NCBI GenBank assembly: GCA_017481885.1
Contig: JAFUOM010000102.1
Coordinates: 1 to 42,413, forward strand
Origin: Ruminococcus sp.
GTDB lineage: Bacteria > Bacillota > Clostridia > Oscillospirales > Acutalibacteraceae
Length of the DNA stretch: 42,413 nt
Reading direction: 5' to 3'
Position numbers and translations under genes: made by a program. The notes below the pieces were generated by a model, which made no database searches, was not told the origin of the DNA, and worked only from the letters and a program-made list of their open reading frames with translations. Of the stretch, positions 18,207-28,455 are shown piece by piece (the first letter of the stretch is position 1; every line of letters begins with the position of its first letter).

Positions 18207-18245
18207 AAATCCCCTGTGGCTAATCTTGCCACAGGGGATTTTTGC
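18207..18245 (+). terminator. terminator after the dockerin genes
   Basis: A 14-bp stem, AAATCCCCTGTGGC (18207-18220) with its complement at 18228-18241, a seven-base loop and a T run. A-rich on the other side, so it could also act leftward. Confidence 0.92.
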
Positions 18246-18252
18246 TGCATAT

Positions 18253-18286
18253 AAAAAATCCTCTTCCACATTTTGTGAAAGAGGAT
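18253..18286 (-). terminator. terminator of the HPr-like gene
   Basis: Read on the minus strand: ATCCTCTT with AAGAGGAT plus an inner CACA/TGTG pairing (18258-18286), followed by a run of T (A run 18253-18258 on the plus strand). Confidence 0.85.
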
Positions 18287-18322
18287 ATACAGTTGACTTT
18301 TTATCAAATAAAAAATATACTA

Positions 18323-18550
18323 TTAAGCGTACTGTTTGATAATAGAGATAAGCTCATCAGGAACATTGCCATCGAGTATAACCTCAATTGGCTTTGATAA
18401 ATCGAGCGAGATAATTCCGATAATAGAATGTCCGTCGATGCTGTAATCACCGCTGTTGAGTATAACCTTGGTGTCCATGAATTTCGCCATTTTATCAACA
18501 AATTCTCTTGCAGTATCTATGTCTTTGATATTCACTGTGCTACTATACAT
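18323..18550 (-). CDS. HPr-like protein lacking the phosphorylatable histidine
   Basis: Small protein of the HPr fold. 75 residues. It aligns with HPr along the second half: FVDKMAKFMDTKVIL matches the first helix and strand, and GHSIIGIISLDLSKPIEVIL matches the Ser46 region (SIMGVMSL in canonical HPr). The active-site motif with His15 is absent: the matching stretch is IKDIDTAREF, and the only His in the protein sits beside the Ser. It therefore cannot act as a PTS phosphocarrier by the usual route; a Crh-like regulatory role via the Ser is possible but unproven. SD GGAGG lies upstream on the minus strand, ATG at 18550, own terminator. A weak promoter pair TTGATA (18616-18611) and TAATAT (18593-18588) may serve it. 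Confidence 0.8.
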   Translation of the reverse strand: MYSSTVNIKDIDTAREFVDKMAKFMDTKVILNSGDYSIDGHSIIGIISLDLSKPIEVILDGNVPDELISIIKQYA

Positions 18551-18657
18551 AGTTGACCTCCGATGTTTGTTTTGTCATAATATGTATATATTAGCACTAT
18601 CGCTTTATTTTATCAACGTTATTTTTACCGAATTTTTGTAGATTTTAGGTGATTTAT

Positions 18658-19944
18658 TTGACTTTTAATATCGTAACACTTGGTTGCAAGGTTAATCAGT
18701 ACGAATCTCAGTTGATGTATGAATATATGTGTGAGGCTGGTTTTGCACCTGCAGAGGATTCAAAAGCAGATATAACAATAATCAACTCTTGCACAGTAAC
18801 ATCCACAAGTGATTCAAAAAACCGTAAGGTTATAAACCGCACAAGAAGAGAAAACCCAGATGCAATAATTGTACTCACAGGATGTATGCCACAGGCTTTT
18901 GCGACCGATTTAAACCTTTTTAGAGAATGCGACATAGTTTTAGGTAATGTAGCTCGTGCGGACGTTGTGCCTGCAATAAAAGAGTATATGCTCAAGGGTA
19001 CGCAAATAATCAACATTGCACCACACGATAATCACGAGAAGTTTGAAACTATGCGTGTAAATAAGTTTATGGAACGCACAAGAGCTTTTGTGAAAATCGA
19101 AGACGGTTGCAACCGTTTTTGCTCTTATTGCATTATTCCTTATGCCAGAGGAAGAGTACGTTCAAAATCACTTGACGACCTTAAAGCAGAAGTCACAGTT
19201 TTAGCACAACAAGGTTACAAGGAGATCGTGTTAGTCGGAATCAACCTGTCTGCATACGGTAGTGACATAAACTCGTCGCTTGCTGATGCTGTAGAGTGCG
19301 TTTGTTCAGTAAATGGGGTAGAAAGGGTGCGACTCAGTTCCCTTGAACCTGAACTTATGACAGAAGACGTTTTAACTCGATTTGCGGCACAAAGAAAATT
19401 CTGTCCGCATTTCCATCTTTCATTGCAAAGTGGTTGCACTGAAACACTAAAGAGAATGAATCGTCACTATACAGCTGACGAATATGCTCATATTGTGTCA
19501 GATATCAGACGGATTTTTGATAATCCTTCTATTACCACGGACATAATGGTCGGTTTTGCAGGAGAAAGTGAGGAAGAGTTTAACAGCAGTCTTGATTTCT
19601 CTGATTTCATCGGATTTGCCAAGGTCCACGTTTTCTCTTATTCCAGAAGAAAGGGTACAGTAGCGGATAAAATGCCTGACCAAGTGGATGCAAAAATCAA
19701 GAACATAAGAAGTAAACTTATGATTGAGCACACCGATGCTAAACGAAAAGAGTTCTTATCAGCGCAGGTTGGTAGAGTTGAAGAGGTTCTTTTCGAAATA
19801 AAAAACCGTAAAGGTTATTTTGAAGGCTATACCAAGAATTATACACCTGTTTACGTAGATGCAGACGAAAGTGTAATCGGAAGAATTGTACCTGTAAAGA
19901 TAACTGAAGCTTACGGCGATTACTGTGTCGGTGTTATTGTGTAA
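18658..19944 (+). CDS. mtaB: tRNA (t6A37) methylthiotransferase MtaB
   Basis: Radical SAM methylthiotransferase that turns t6A37 into ms2t6A37 in tRNAs reading ANN codons. About 428 residues. N-terminal UPF0004 domain: VTLGCKVNQYESQ, INSCTVTSTSDSKNR and VLTGCMPQ (three cluster Cys). The radical SAM motif is DGCNRFCSYCIIPYARGRVRS (about 150-170). Also LVGINLSAYG and the TRAM region at the C-terminus. Best start is TTG 18658, six bases after the SD AGGTG (18647-18651); GTG 18649 overlaps the SD. Its 3' end overlaps the convergent GHL10 gene by 11 bases. tsaE and tsaB, which make the t6A substrate, lie at 33.4-34.5 kb. Confidence 0.95.
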   Translation: MTFNIVTLGCKVNQYESQLMYEYMCEAGFAPAEDSKADITIINSCTVTSTSDSKNRKVINRTRRENPDAIIVLTGCMPQAFATDLNLFRECDIVLGNVARADVVPAIKEYMLKGTQIINIAPHDNHEKFETMRVNKFMERTRAFVKIEDGCNRFCSYCIIPYARGRVRSKSLDDLKAEVTVLAQQGYKEIVLVGINLSAYGSDINSSLADAVECVCSVNGVERVRLSSLEPELMTEDVLTRFAAQRKFCPHFHLSLQSGCTETLKRMNRHYTADEYAHIVSDIRRIFDNPSITTDIMVGFAGESEEEFNSSLDFSDFIGFAKVHVFSYSRRKGTVADKMPDQVDAKIKNIRSKLMIEHTDAKRKEFLSAQVGRVEEVLFEIKNRKGYFEGYTKNYTPVYVDADESVIGRIVPVKITEAYGDYCVGVIV

Positions 19945-21124
19945 CGCCTGTAAGATAGTTCGCTACGTTTTGGATTTCAGCTTGATTTTCGTCGTTCAAA
20001 AAACATTCGTAGCTGTACAGCATTATGCCATCAGCGCCTTTTTCGGTTGATATTTCAATTTCGTTTTTCAGAATGTCGTTGTTATCAAGCCATGTGCCTT
20101 CGTCTTCATCAGTACCGCCTTTGTATCCTGCCAAACCTACGTAGAATATTAGATTCTTGTGCAGTTTTATACTAAGCCATTCATCAATACATTCTTCAAA
20201 TGTCAGTGCAGGATTATCAAGACTGAAATATATCTGTGGACAGATGTAGTCGATATATCCTTCTTTTTCACACCAAGCCTTAACATCAGCCCCTAGTGCC
20301 ATATTATTATTGATGTTTCCTTGTGGTGATATACCAAATATAATATTCTTGCTGACTTTGTGTACGGCTTGATAAACCATTTGTATCATCGAGCTAACGT
20401 TTTCGGCTCGCCATTCTTCTTTAGACAACGGATTATCGCTGTTTTCAGCATATATATTGTAGATTTCATCATCAATAGTATCGCTGTCTTGAGGATAAAA
20501 GTAATCATCAAATTGAATTCCGTCAACGTCATATTTTCTAACAATTTCCGTTACACCGTTTACTATCAGTTTTACAGCTTTCTCATTTGACGGGTCAAGG
20601 TAAATATTCCCGTTATGCTCAAAACCAATTGTCGGGTCTTTAATATATGGATTCTCGTCACACAGTTCATTCGGTGTTTTAGCTGACGAAACTCTGTACG
20701 GGTTAATCCAGGCGTGAATGTTAATGTTATTCTCGTGACACATATCGCACATTATCTCAAGCGGGTCATACCCAGGTTTTTCGCCTTGAGTTCCTGTCAG
20801 TATATGCGACCAAGGGTAGATGCTTGACTCATAAAGTGCATCACAAAACGGTCTTACTTGAAAAATCAGTGTGTTAAATCCGCTTTCTTTTGTAGTTTTT
20901 ATTATATCTTTGATTTTATTTTCAAAATCTTTTTTCGATTTACCGCTGTTTTGCATATCAAGGGTTATATAACTGACCCATATACCTTTCAAATCCTCAC
21001 TGGTTTCATCGTAGGTAGCGGTGTTTACAGGCTTTGTTTGAACATCAGTTTTGCCGACAGCCATTATCGAGACAACCAGCATTATTATTGATAGAAAAAA
21101 CGGTACGAATTTATATCTGCTCAA
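19934..21124 (-). CDS. GHL10-family (YddW-like) putative glycoside hydrolase, exported
   Basis: 396 residues. N-terminal hydrophobic segment (about 6-24, FVPFFLSIIMLVVSIMAVG) acts as signal peptide or anchor. The rest is one PF02638 (glycosyl hydrolase-like 10) domain: LKGIWVSYITLDM, GFNTLIFQVRPFCDALYES, INIHAWINPYRVSS, YDVDGIQFDDYFYP (candidate acidic catalytic region), FGISPQG, YIDYICPQIYF. Related proteins are thought to act on cell wall glycans, but the substrate here is unknown. The start is TTG 21124 with SD GGAAGTGA; only 24 bases separate it from the divergent DUF1294 gene. Its stop overlaps the end of mtaB. Confidence 0.87.
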   Translation of the reverse strand: MSRYKFVPFFLSIIMLVVSIMAVGKTDVQTKPVNTATYDETSEDLKGIWVSYITLDMQNSGKSKKDFENKIKDIIKTTKESGFNTLIFQVRPFCDALYESSIYPWSHILTGTQGEKPGYDPLEIMCDMCHENNINIHAWINPYRVSSAKTPNELCDENPYIKDPTIGFEHNGNIYLDPSNEKAVKLIVNGVTEIVRKYDVDGIQFDDYFYPQDSDTIDDEIYNIYAENSDNPLSKEEWRAENVSSMIQMVYQAVHKVSKNIIFGISPQGNINNNMALGADVKAWCEKEGYIDYICPQIYFSLDNPALTFEECIDEWLSIKLHKNLIFYVGLAGYKGGTDEDEGTWLDNNDILKNEIEISTEKGADGIMLYSYECFLNDENQAEIQNVANYLTGVTQ

Positions 21125-21148
21125 ATTATCACTTCCAAGGATTTTATT

Positions 21149-21421
21149 ATGTTATATGAATTTTTAATTGCTTATTTATTGATTATTAGCTTAGTAGCTG
21201 TAGTAGTCACAATAGTTGACAAACTCTCAGCGATAGCACAAAAACGCAGAGTTCCAGAACGTACACTTCTGACTTTATCTTTACTGGGTGGTAGTGTTGC
21301 AATGCTTGTTACAATGCTAATAATACGTCACAAAACCCGCAAGCTGAAATTTATGATTGGAATTCCAGCCATAATACTTGTACAGCTTATTTTGATTTTA
21401 CTTTTTGCGGTGATGCTATGA
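21149..21421 (+). CDS. DUF1294 small membrane protein
   Basis: 90 residues, three hydrophobic segments (about 3-22, 42-60, 70-88). VDKLSAIAQKRRVPERTLL then LLGGSVAML and IRHKTRK match the DUF1294 (PF06961) pattern, including the conserved DK...A....RI.E and RHKT motifs. Function unknown. SD AAGGA at 21136-21140. Its stop overlaps the next start by four bases (ATGA), so it is translationally coupled to the pseudouridine synthase. A weak promoter TTGATA (21088-21093) with TATATC (21112-21117) lies in the divergent gene. Confidence 0.88.
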   Translation: MLYEFLIAYLLIISLVAVVVTIVDKLSAIAQKRRVPERTLLTLSLLGGSVAMLVTMLIIRHKTRKLKFMIGIPAIILVQLILILLFAVML

Positions 21422-22311
21422 ATGTAGAATATAATTCTAACAGAGAAAAAACAATCGAATTTGTGGTACCACTTGAATGTGACAAAATAGACGCTAAAAC
21501 ATTTTTGCGAAAGCATTGCGGTATTTCAGCAAGAACGCTGTCTAAGCTTAAAAGAACTACGCTCGGCATAACAAGAAATAACGAGTTGCTCAAAACTACC
21601 GATATATTAAACACGGGTGATATCGTAATACTCGCTATGCCTGATGATATAAACGAGATTACTCCGATAAAAGGAGAGCTTGATATTCTTTTTGAGGATG
21701 AGTATATTCTGGTTGTTAACAAACCTCCTCTTATGCCTGTACATCCCACAAAGATTCATCAACAAGATACGCTTGCTAATATTGTGAGCTTTTATATGCA
21801 GGAAAAAGGGGAGTACTACACTTTTCGTGCTATTAACCGACTGGATAGGGATACATCAGGCTGTTTGCTTTTAGCTAAAGACAGATTCTGTGCTAATGCT
21901 CTCCCGAAAACTGTCACGAAAGTTTACACTGCACTTTGTGAGGGTGAGATTAAAAGCGATGGTACTGTTAACAGACCAATCAAAGTGATGGAAGGTCGCT
22001 CCATTCAGCGTGTTGTTGCTGATGACGGAGCACCGTCTATAACTCATTATCATCCTGTTGTATACAAAAACGGACATACTTTAACACGATTCCGCCTTGA
22101 AACCGGCAGAACCCACCAGATTCGCTGTCATATGAGCAGTATCGGTTATCCGCTCGCTGGTGACGATATGTACGGCGGTTCGCTTGAGTTTATAAAAAGG
22201 CAGGCACTTCACTGTCAGGAAATCGCATTTGTGCATCCTATTAGCAATAAGCTTATCAAAATTGAATGTAAATTACCTGACGATATTTGTTCTGTGATTA
22301 ATAACAATTGA
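21418..22311 (+). CDS. RluA-family pseudouridine synthase
   Basis: Isomerises uridine to pseudouridine in rRNA or tRNA. 297 residues. N-terminal S4-like RNA-binding domain (about 15-85, FLRKHCGISARTLSKLKR and LNTGDIV); catalytic domain with INRLDRDTSGCLLLAKD (about 140-156, catalytic Asp within RLDRDTSG), then RLETGRTHQIRCHMSSIGYPLAGD. Exact target (RluC, RluD or other) cannot be told. Overlaps the DUF1294 gene by four bases. Ends two bases before the convergent TIGR04086 gene, with no room for a terminator between. Confidence 0.95.
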   Translation: MNVEYNSNREKTIEFVVPLECDKIDAKTFLRKHCGISARTLSKLKRTTLGITRNNELLKTTDILNTGDIVILAMPDDINEITPIKGELDILFEDEYILVVNKPPLMPVHPTKIHQQDTLANIVSFYMQEKGEYYTFRAINRLDRDTSGCLLLAKDRFCANALPKTVTKVYTALCEGEIKSDGTVNRPIKVMEGRSIQRVVADDGAPSITHYHPVVYKNGHTLTRFRLETGRTHQIRCHMSSIGYPLAGDDMYGGSLEFIKRQALHCQEIAFVHPISNKLIKIECKLPDDICSVINNN

Positions 22312-22313
22312 TT

Positions 22314-22727
22314 TTATTTTATACGTATTCTTTCTTTGACGTTTACACCTTTTACGCCACCAAAAGAAGAGAATAGTATAATTACAACTGCTTTCAATAA
22401 AGTGATAAGTGTGAGTGTACCGGTATTCAGGCAAAACCCACATATCAAAAGTGCGACGAGTATAATTGCACCGTTAATCAAACCGATTATAAGTCCCTGA
22501 CTTTTATTTATTCGTGCACCAATATAACCACCGAATAATACACCTATAGCATCGATAGCAATCATTATATATTCAAGATATTCATAGGGGAGCAGACTTG
22601 AAAAAGTAAGTACTGCTGACATAATGCACATCAGCACTATAATCATAGCTACTGATGATAAAACCGAGAACACCAGTGCTTTTATAAAAGTACGGTCGTT
22701 CAGAGAAATATTAGTAAAATAACGCAA
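22314..22727 (-). CDS. TIGR04086 family membrane protein
   Basis: About 137 residues with four hydrophobic segments: FIKALVFSVLSSVAMIIVLM, YIMIAIDAIGVLFGGYIGAR, GLIIGLINGAIILVALLICGF and a last one near VVIILFSSFGG. The segment pattern and position next to yajC match the TIGR04086 / DUF3792 group found in Clostridia; function unknown. The start is judged to be TTG 22727, seven bases after the SD AGAGGTG (22740-22734); the GTG at 22736 overlaps that SD. The SD itself forms the 3' arm of a terminator-like hairpin, see 22725-22762. Confidence 0.82.
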   Translation of the reverse strand: MRYFTNISLNDRTFIKALVFSVLSSVAMIIVLMCIMSAVLTFSSLLPYEYLEYIMIAIDAIGVLFGGYIGARINKSQGLIIGLINGAIILVALLICGFCLNTGTLTLITLLKAVVIILFSSFGGVKGVNVKERIRIK

Positions 22728-22762
22728 AAAAATCACCTCTGATACATTTGTATTCAGAGGTG
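22725..22762 (-). terminator. hairpin with T run between yajC and the TIGR04086 gene; also holds its SD
   Basis: Minus strand: CACCTCTGA (22762-22754) pairs with TCAGAGGTG (22742-22734) across an 11-base loop, followed at once by a run of seven T. It has the form of an intrinsic terminator of yajC. The 3' arm contains AGAGGTG, the SD of the next gene, and its start codon follows the T run. Confidence 0.82.
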
Positions 22763-22789
22763 AACTTTTTTATTATTATTAATTTTCGA

Positions 22790-23122
22790 TTATTTGTCTT
22801 CTTTTTCTTTCTTTGCTTTTTTCTCAGCTTTAGGGTCAACAGGCTTTTTGTTATCTACGCTTGAAATACCCCATTTTCTGATTTTCATCTTAACTCTGTC
22901 TGTACCTGTTTCAATGATAAAAGCATCTTCGTCGTCCTTTACAGCAACAACCTTACCAACAATACCGCCGATTGTTGTAACATCGTCACCGATAGTGATG
23001 CTCTTCTTTAATTCTTCCTCAGCCTTTCTCAATTTTGAGTTAGGTCTGATTAAGAATAAATACATTAATGCAAAAATTGCGACGTAAATGATAATAATGC
23101 CCCATGAGCTCATTTGTTCCAT
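22790..23122 (-). CDS. yajC: preprotein translocase subunit YajC
   Basis: Accessory subunit of the SecDF-YajC complex, inner membrane. 110 residues. One N-terminal membrane helix (about 9-24, IIIYVAIFALMYLFLIRP), then LRKAEEELKKSITIGDDVTTIGGIVGKVVAV, the conserved small domain, and a Lys/Glu-rich tail. SD AGAGGA precedes ATG 23122. Has its own promoter (23157-23185). queA and tgt lie upstream on the same strand, a widely conserved grouping. Confidence 0.96.
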   Translation of the reverse strand: MEQMSSWGIIIIYVAIFALMYLFLIRPNSKLRKAEEELKKSITIGDDVTTIGGIVGKVVAVKDDEDAFIIETGTDRVKMKIRKWGISSVDNKKPVDPKAEKKAKKEKEDK

Positions 23123-23156
23123 AGTTGAATTCCTCTTTTCTTAAAAACTATTTAGT

Positions 23157-23185
23157 ATTATATCAGCATTAAATAATAAATGCAA
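23157..23185 (-). promoter_or_regulatory. promoter for yajC
   Basis: Minus strand: TTGCAT (23185-23180), 17-base spacer, perfect TATAAT (23162-23157), about 35 bases before the yajC start and after the tgt stop. Confidence 0.8.
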
Positions 23186-23200
23186 GGAGTAAATGCACAA

Positions 23201-25368
<2,168 letters not shown>

Positions 25369-25396
25369 TTTAATAGCCTCTCAAATTTATATATTA

Positions 25397-25426
25397 TTAA
25401 TATTCTTAAATAAATGAAATTGACAA
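25397..25426 (-). promoter_or_regulatory. probable promoter for queA-tgt
   Basis: Minus strand: TTGTCA (25426-25421), 18-base spacer, TATTAA (25402-25397). Its -35 box overlaps that of the divergent asd promoter, because TTGACAA read backwards is TTGTCAA. Confidence 0.55.
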
Positions 25427-25448
25427 AGAATTATCATAGTGATATAGT
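25420..25448 (+). promoter_or_regulatory. promoter for asd-dapA(-dapB)
   Basis: Perfect TTGACA (25420-25425), 17-base spacer, TATAGT (25443-25448). It leaves a leader of about 105 bases before asd; no lysine riboswitch fold could be recognised in so short a leader. Confidence 0.8.
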
Positions 25449-25560
25449 ATAAGGTAAGAAAAAATACAAAAATATGTGTATTGTGTATTCAAACATAAGA
25501 TATATAATATATTATTATTGAGAAAAACACAACCGTTTTTTTGAAATCGGAGGAATTATT

Positions 25561-26646
25561 ATGAAACAGTACAAAGTCGGCATTATTGGTGCAACAGGTA
25601 TGGTTGGCCAGAGATTCGCTCTCTTGCTTGAAAACCACCCTTGGTTTAAAGTTACAGCATTAGCTGCAAGTCCACGATCAGCAGGTAAAACTTACGAAGA
25701 GTGTGTTAAAGACAGATGGGCAATGACATCCCCTATTCCTGAGTCAATGAAAGATATGGTTATCATGGATGCAAGCAAGGTAGAAGAAGTTGCTGCTCTC
25801 GTTGACTTTGTATTCTGTGCAGTTGATATGAAGAAAGATGAAATCAAGGCTTTGGAAGAAGCTTACGCTAAAGCTGAGTGCCCTGTAATGTCTAACAACT
25901 CTGCACATCGTATGACACCTGATGTTCCAATGATTATCCCTGAGATTAACTCTGACCACGCTCAGATTATTGCTTCTCAGCGTGAGCGTCTTGGCACAAA
26001 GAAAGGTTTCATTTCTGTTAAATCTAACTGCTCACTCCAGAGCTACGTTCCTGCTATCCACCCACTTAAAGAGAAGTACAACGTGACAAAGGTTCTTGCT
26101 TGTACATATCAGGCAATTTCAGGTGCAGGTAAAACTTTCGAGCGTTGGCCTGAGATGGTAGATAACGTAATCCCATACATCGGCGGTGAGGAAGAGAAGA
26201 GCGAGCAGGAGCCTCTCAAGATTTGGGGTAACATTGTTGATGGTAAGATTGTTCCTACAGACGATATTTCTATTACATCACAGTGTATCCGTGTTCCTGT
26301 ATCAGATGGTCACTCTGCTGCAGTATTTATGTCATTCGGTTGCGAGAACAAACCAAGCGTAGACGAAGTTATCGCTGAGTGGCAAAACTACGTAGGTCGT
26401 GCTCAGGAACTTGAACTTCCAAGTGCTCCAAAGAACTTCTTACACTACTTCACTGAGCCTGACAGACCACAGATTAAGTCAGAGCGTAATCTTGAAAACG
26501 GTATGGCTGTTTCTATCGGTAGACTCAGAGAAGATACTCAGTACGATATGAAATTTGTTTGTATGTCACACAACACATTAAGAGGTGCTGCTGGCGGTGC
26601 TGTGCTTATGGCAGAGCTCCTCTGTGCAGAAGGTTATCTTGACTAA
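25561..26646 (+). CDS. asd: aspartate-semialdehyde dehydrogenase
   Basis: Reduces aspartyl phosphate to aspartate semialdehyde, the branch point to lysine, diaminopimelate, threonine and methionine. 361 residues. NADP loop [14 protein letters not shown] (about 8-21). The active site reads [12 protein letters not shown] with catalytic Cys at about 158. [20 protein letters not shown] and [11 protein letters not shown] (about 242-252) mark the archaeal/fungal-like class of this enzyme, which also occurs in Clostridia, rather than the E. coli class. SD GGAGG at 25550-25554. Followed by dapA. Confidence 0.96.
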   Translation: MKQYKVGIIGATGMVGQRFALLLENHPWFKVTALAASPRSAGKTYEECVKDRWAMTSPIPESMKDMVIMDASKVEEVAALVDFVFCAVDMKKDEIKALEEAYAKAECPVMSNNSAHRMTPDVPMIIPEINSDHAQIIASQRERLGTKKGFISVKSNCSLQSYVPAIHPLKEKYNVTKVLACTYQAISGAGKTFERWPEMVDNVIPYIGGEEEKSEQEPLKIWGNIVDGKIVPTDDISITSQCIRVPVSDGHSAAVFMSFGCENKPSVDEVIAEWQNYVGRAQELELPSAPKNFLHYFTEPDRPQIKSERNLENGMAVSIGRLREDTQYDMKFVCMSHNTLRGAAGGAVLMAELLCAEGYLD

Positions 26647-26666
26647 TTGTTAATTGGAGGCCCTAT

Positions 26667-27569
26667 ATGAGTAAACCAATTTTTACAGGTTCAGGCGTTG
26701 CACTTATCACACCGATGAAGGCTGACGGTAGCGTTAACTACGATGTTTTAGCTCAGCTGCTTGAATTCCAGATTGAAAACGGTACCGATGCTATTATTGC
26801 TTGCGGTACAACAGGCGAAGCTGCTACATTATCTGTTAAGGAACACTGTGAAGTTCTTTCTTTCGTATCAGAGAAAGTTAACGGCAGAATTCCTGTAATT
26901 GCAGGTACAGGCAGCAACGACACAAACACAGCTATCGAGCTTTCTAAGTCAGCTCAGATCAGCGGTGCAGATGCACTTTTGTGCGTAACACCTTACTACA
27001 ACAAAACATCACAGACTGGTCTTGTTCGTCACTTTACAACTATCGCTGACAACGTTGACCTCCCTATGATTGTATACAACGTTCCATCACGTACAGGTTG
27101 TAACATCGCTCCAAAGACATATGCTGAGCTTTGTAAACACGAGAACATCGTTGCTACAAAGGAAGCAAACGGCGATATTTCATCTGTTTCACAGACACGT
27201 TCACTCTGTGGCGATAAGCTTGATATCTATTCAGGTAACGATGACCAGACAGTTCCTTTTATGTCACTTGGTGCTCTTGGTGTTATCTCAGTATTTGCAA
27301 ACTTCTGCCCACAGGAGATGCATCAGATTTGTCAGCTTTGTCTTGATAACAACTTTGTTGAAGCTGCAAAAATGAACTTCCATTATGTTGAACTTATGGA
27401 TATTATGTTCTCTGATGTTAACCCAATCCCTGTTAAAGCTGCTATGAACCTTGTTGGTTTTGACGCAGGTGAGTGCAGACTTCCGCTCGTACCTATGAGC
27501 TACAGAGGTTACCACGACTTAAAAGATTGTCTTAACAAGTACAATCTAATCGGTAAATATTCAAAGTAA
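26667..27569 (+). CDS. dapA: 4-hydroxy-tetrahydrodipicolinate synthase
   Basis: Condenses aspartate semialdehyde with pyruvate, entry to diaminopimelate and lysine. 300 residues. Signatures: GTGVALITPM-like GSGVALITPMK, CGTTGEAATLS (about 46-56), VIAGTGSNDT, VTPYYNKTSQTGL with the proton-relay Tyr, VYNVPSRTG, and the Schiff-base Lys in IVATKEANGD (about 163-172). SD GGAGG just before ATG. Highly biased codon use. A hairpin follows the stop. Confidence 0.97.
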   Translation: MSKPIFTGSGVALITPMKADGSVNYDVLAQLLEFQIENGTDAIIACGTTGEAATLSVKEHCEVLSFVSEKVNGRIPVIAGTGSNDTNTAIELSKSAQISGADALLCVTPYYNKTSQTGLVRHFTTIADNVDLPMIVYNVPSRTGCNIAPKTYAELCKHENIVATKEANGDISSVSQTRSLCGDKLDIYSGNDDQTVPFMSLGALGVISVFANFCPQEMHQICQLCLDNNFVEAAKMNFHYVELMDIMFSDVNPIPVKAAMNLVGFDAGECRLPLVPMSYRGYHDLKDCLNKYNLIGKYSK

Positions 27570-27576
27570 TTATTAG

Positions 27577-27602
27577 CAGGGCGTTTTAATACGCCCTGTT
27601 TT
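27577..27602 (+). terminator. hairpin between dapA and dapB
   Basis: CAGGGCGT (27577-27584) pairs perfectly with ACGCCCTG (27591-27598) around a six-base loop, with only TTTTG after it. Probably a partial terminator or mRNA-end stabiliser reducing dapB relative to dapA. Confidence 0.6.
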
Positions 27603-27632
27603 GCTAAATTCCATTTTAAAGGGGAAGTAAAA

Positions 27633-28385
27633 ATGACTGAAATTATATTAAATGGTTGCAATGGCAAAATGGGTTTCGCTGTTACAAAAGCTGTAAACGA
27701 GCGTGAAGATTGCAATATTATCGCTGGTGTTGATTTGTATGGCGATAATTCAGAATATAGAGTGTATCGCAATTTTGCTGATGTTGATGTTAAAGGCGAT
27801 GTTATTATTGATTTTTCTAATCCATCAGTTTTAGATGATATGTTAACTTACGCTAAGAATACAAAAACTCCGCTTATTATCTGCACAACAGGTTTTTCTG
27901 AGGAACAGGTTGCAAAGATTAAGGAAGCATCAAAGGAAGTTGCTGTTTTCTATTCGGGTAATATGTCACTCGGTATTAATTTGATTATTGAGCTTTCAAA
28001 AAAAGCTGCTGCAGTACTCGGTGGTAACTTTGATGTAGAGATTATCGAGAAGCATCATAATCAGAAAATCGACGCACCATCAGGAACAGCTCTGATGATT
28101 GCAGACGGCATCTCAGAAGTTCTCACAGATTCACAGTATGTTTACGACAGACACTCAGTAAGAAAAAAGCGTGATAAAAACGAAATTGGTATCCACGCAA
28201 TTCGTGGTGGCACAATCGTCGGTGAGCACGAAGTTATTTTTGCCGGACACGACGAAATATTCTCTTTAAAGCATCAGGCTTTATCAAAGGAAGTTTTTGC
28301 TGTTGGTGCAGTTAATGCCGCTGTATACTTAAAGGATAAGCAGTGCGGTATGTACAATATGGGTAATCTTTTATCTGAAACTTAA
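27633..28385 (+). CDS. dapB: 4-hydroxy-tetrahydrodipicolinate reductase
   Basis: Reduces the DapA product with NAD(P)H. 250 residues. Nucleotide-binding ILNGCNGKMGFAV (about 5-17), DFSNPSVL, TTGFSEEQ, the catalytic EIIEKHHNQKIDAPSGTALM (about 134-153) and IHAIRGGTIVGEHEV. SD AAAGGGGAAG. Codon use is less biased than in dapA and asd. Confidence 0.97.
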   Translation: MTEIILNGCNGKMGFAVTKAVNEREDCNIIAGVDLYGDNSEYRVYRNFADVDVKGDVIIDFSNPSVLDDMLTYAKNTKTPLIICTTGFSEEQVAKIKEASKEVAVFYSGNMSLGINLIIELSKKAAAVLGGNFDVEIIEKHHNQKIDAPSGTALMIADGISEVLTDSQYVYDRHSVRKKRDKNEIGIHAIRGGTIVGEHEVIFAGHDEIFSLKHQALSKEVFAVGAVNAAVYLKDKQCGMYNMGNLLSET

Positions 28386-28400
28386 TATTATTTATAATAA

Positions 28401-28455
28401 CACCTCTATATTTTTTACATATTATGGTAATAAAAATGTAGAGGTGTAAATTTTT
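28401..28455 (+). promoter_or_regulatory. long hairpin hiding the SD of the DUF3343 gene
   Basis: CACCTCTATATTTTT (28401-28415) pairs with AAAAATGTAGAGGTG (28432-28446): 15 bp with one G-U pair, 16-base loop. The 3' arm includes GAGGTG, the SD for ATG 28456, and is followed by TAAATTTTT, a T run in the spacer. It could act as a dapB terminator, a translation block, or both. Confidence 0.7.

Noticed and set aside
25449..25560. Lysine riboswitch before asd
   Set aside because: The leader is only about 105 bases and shows no matching stem pattern or terminator.
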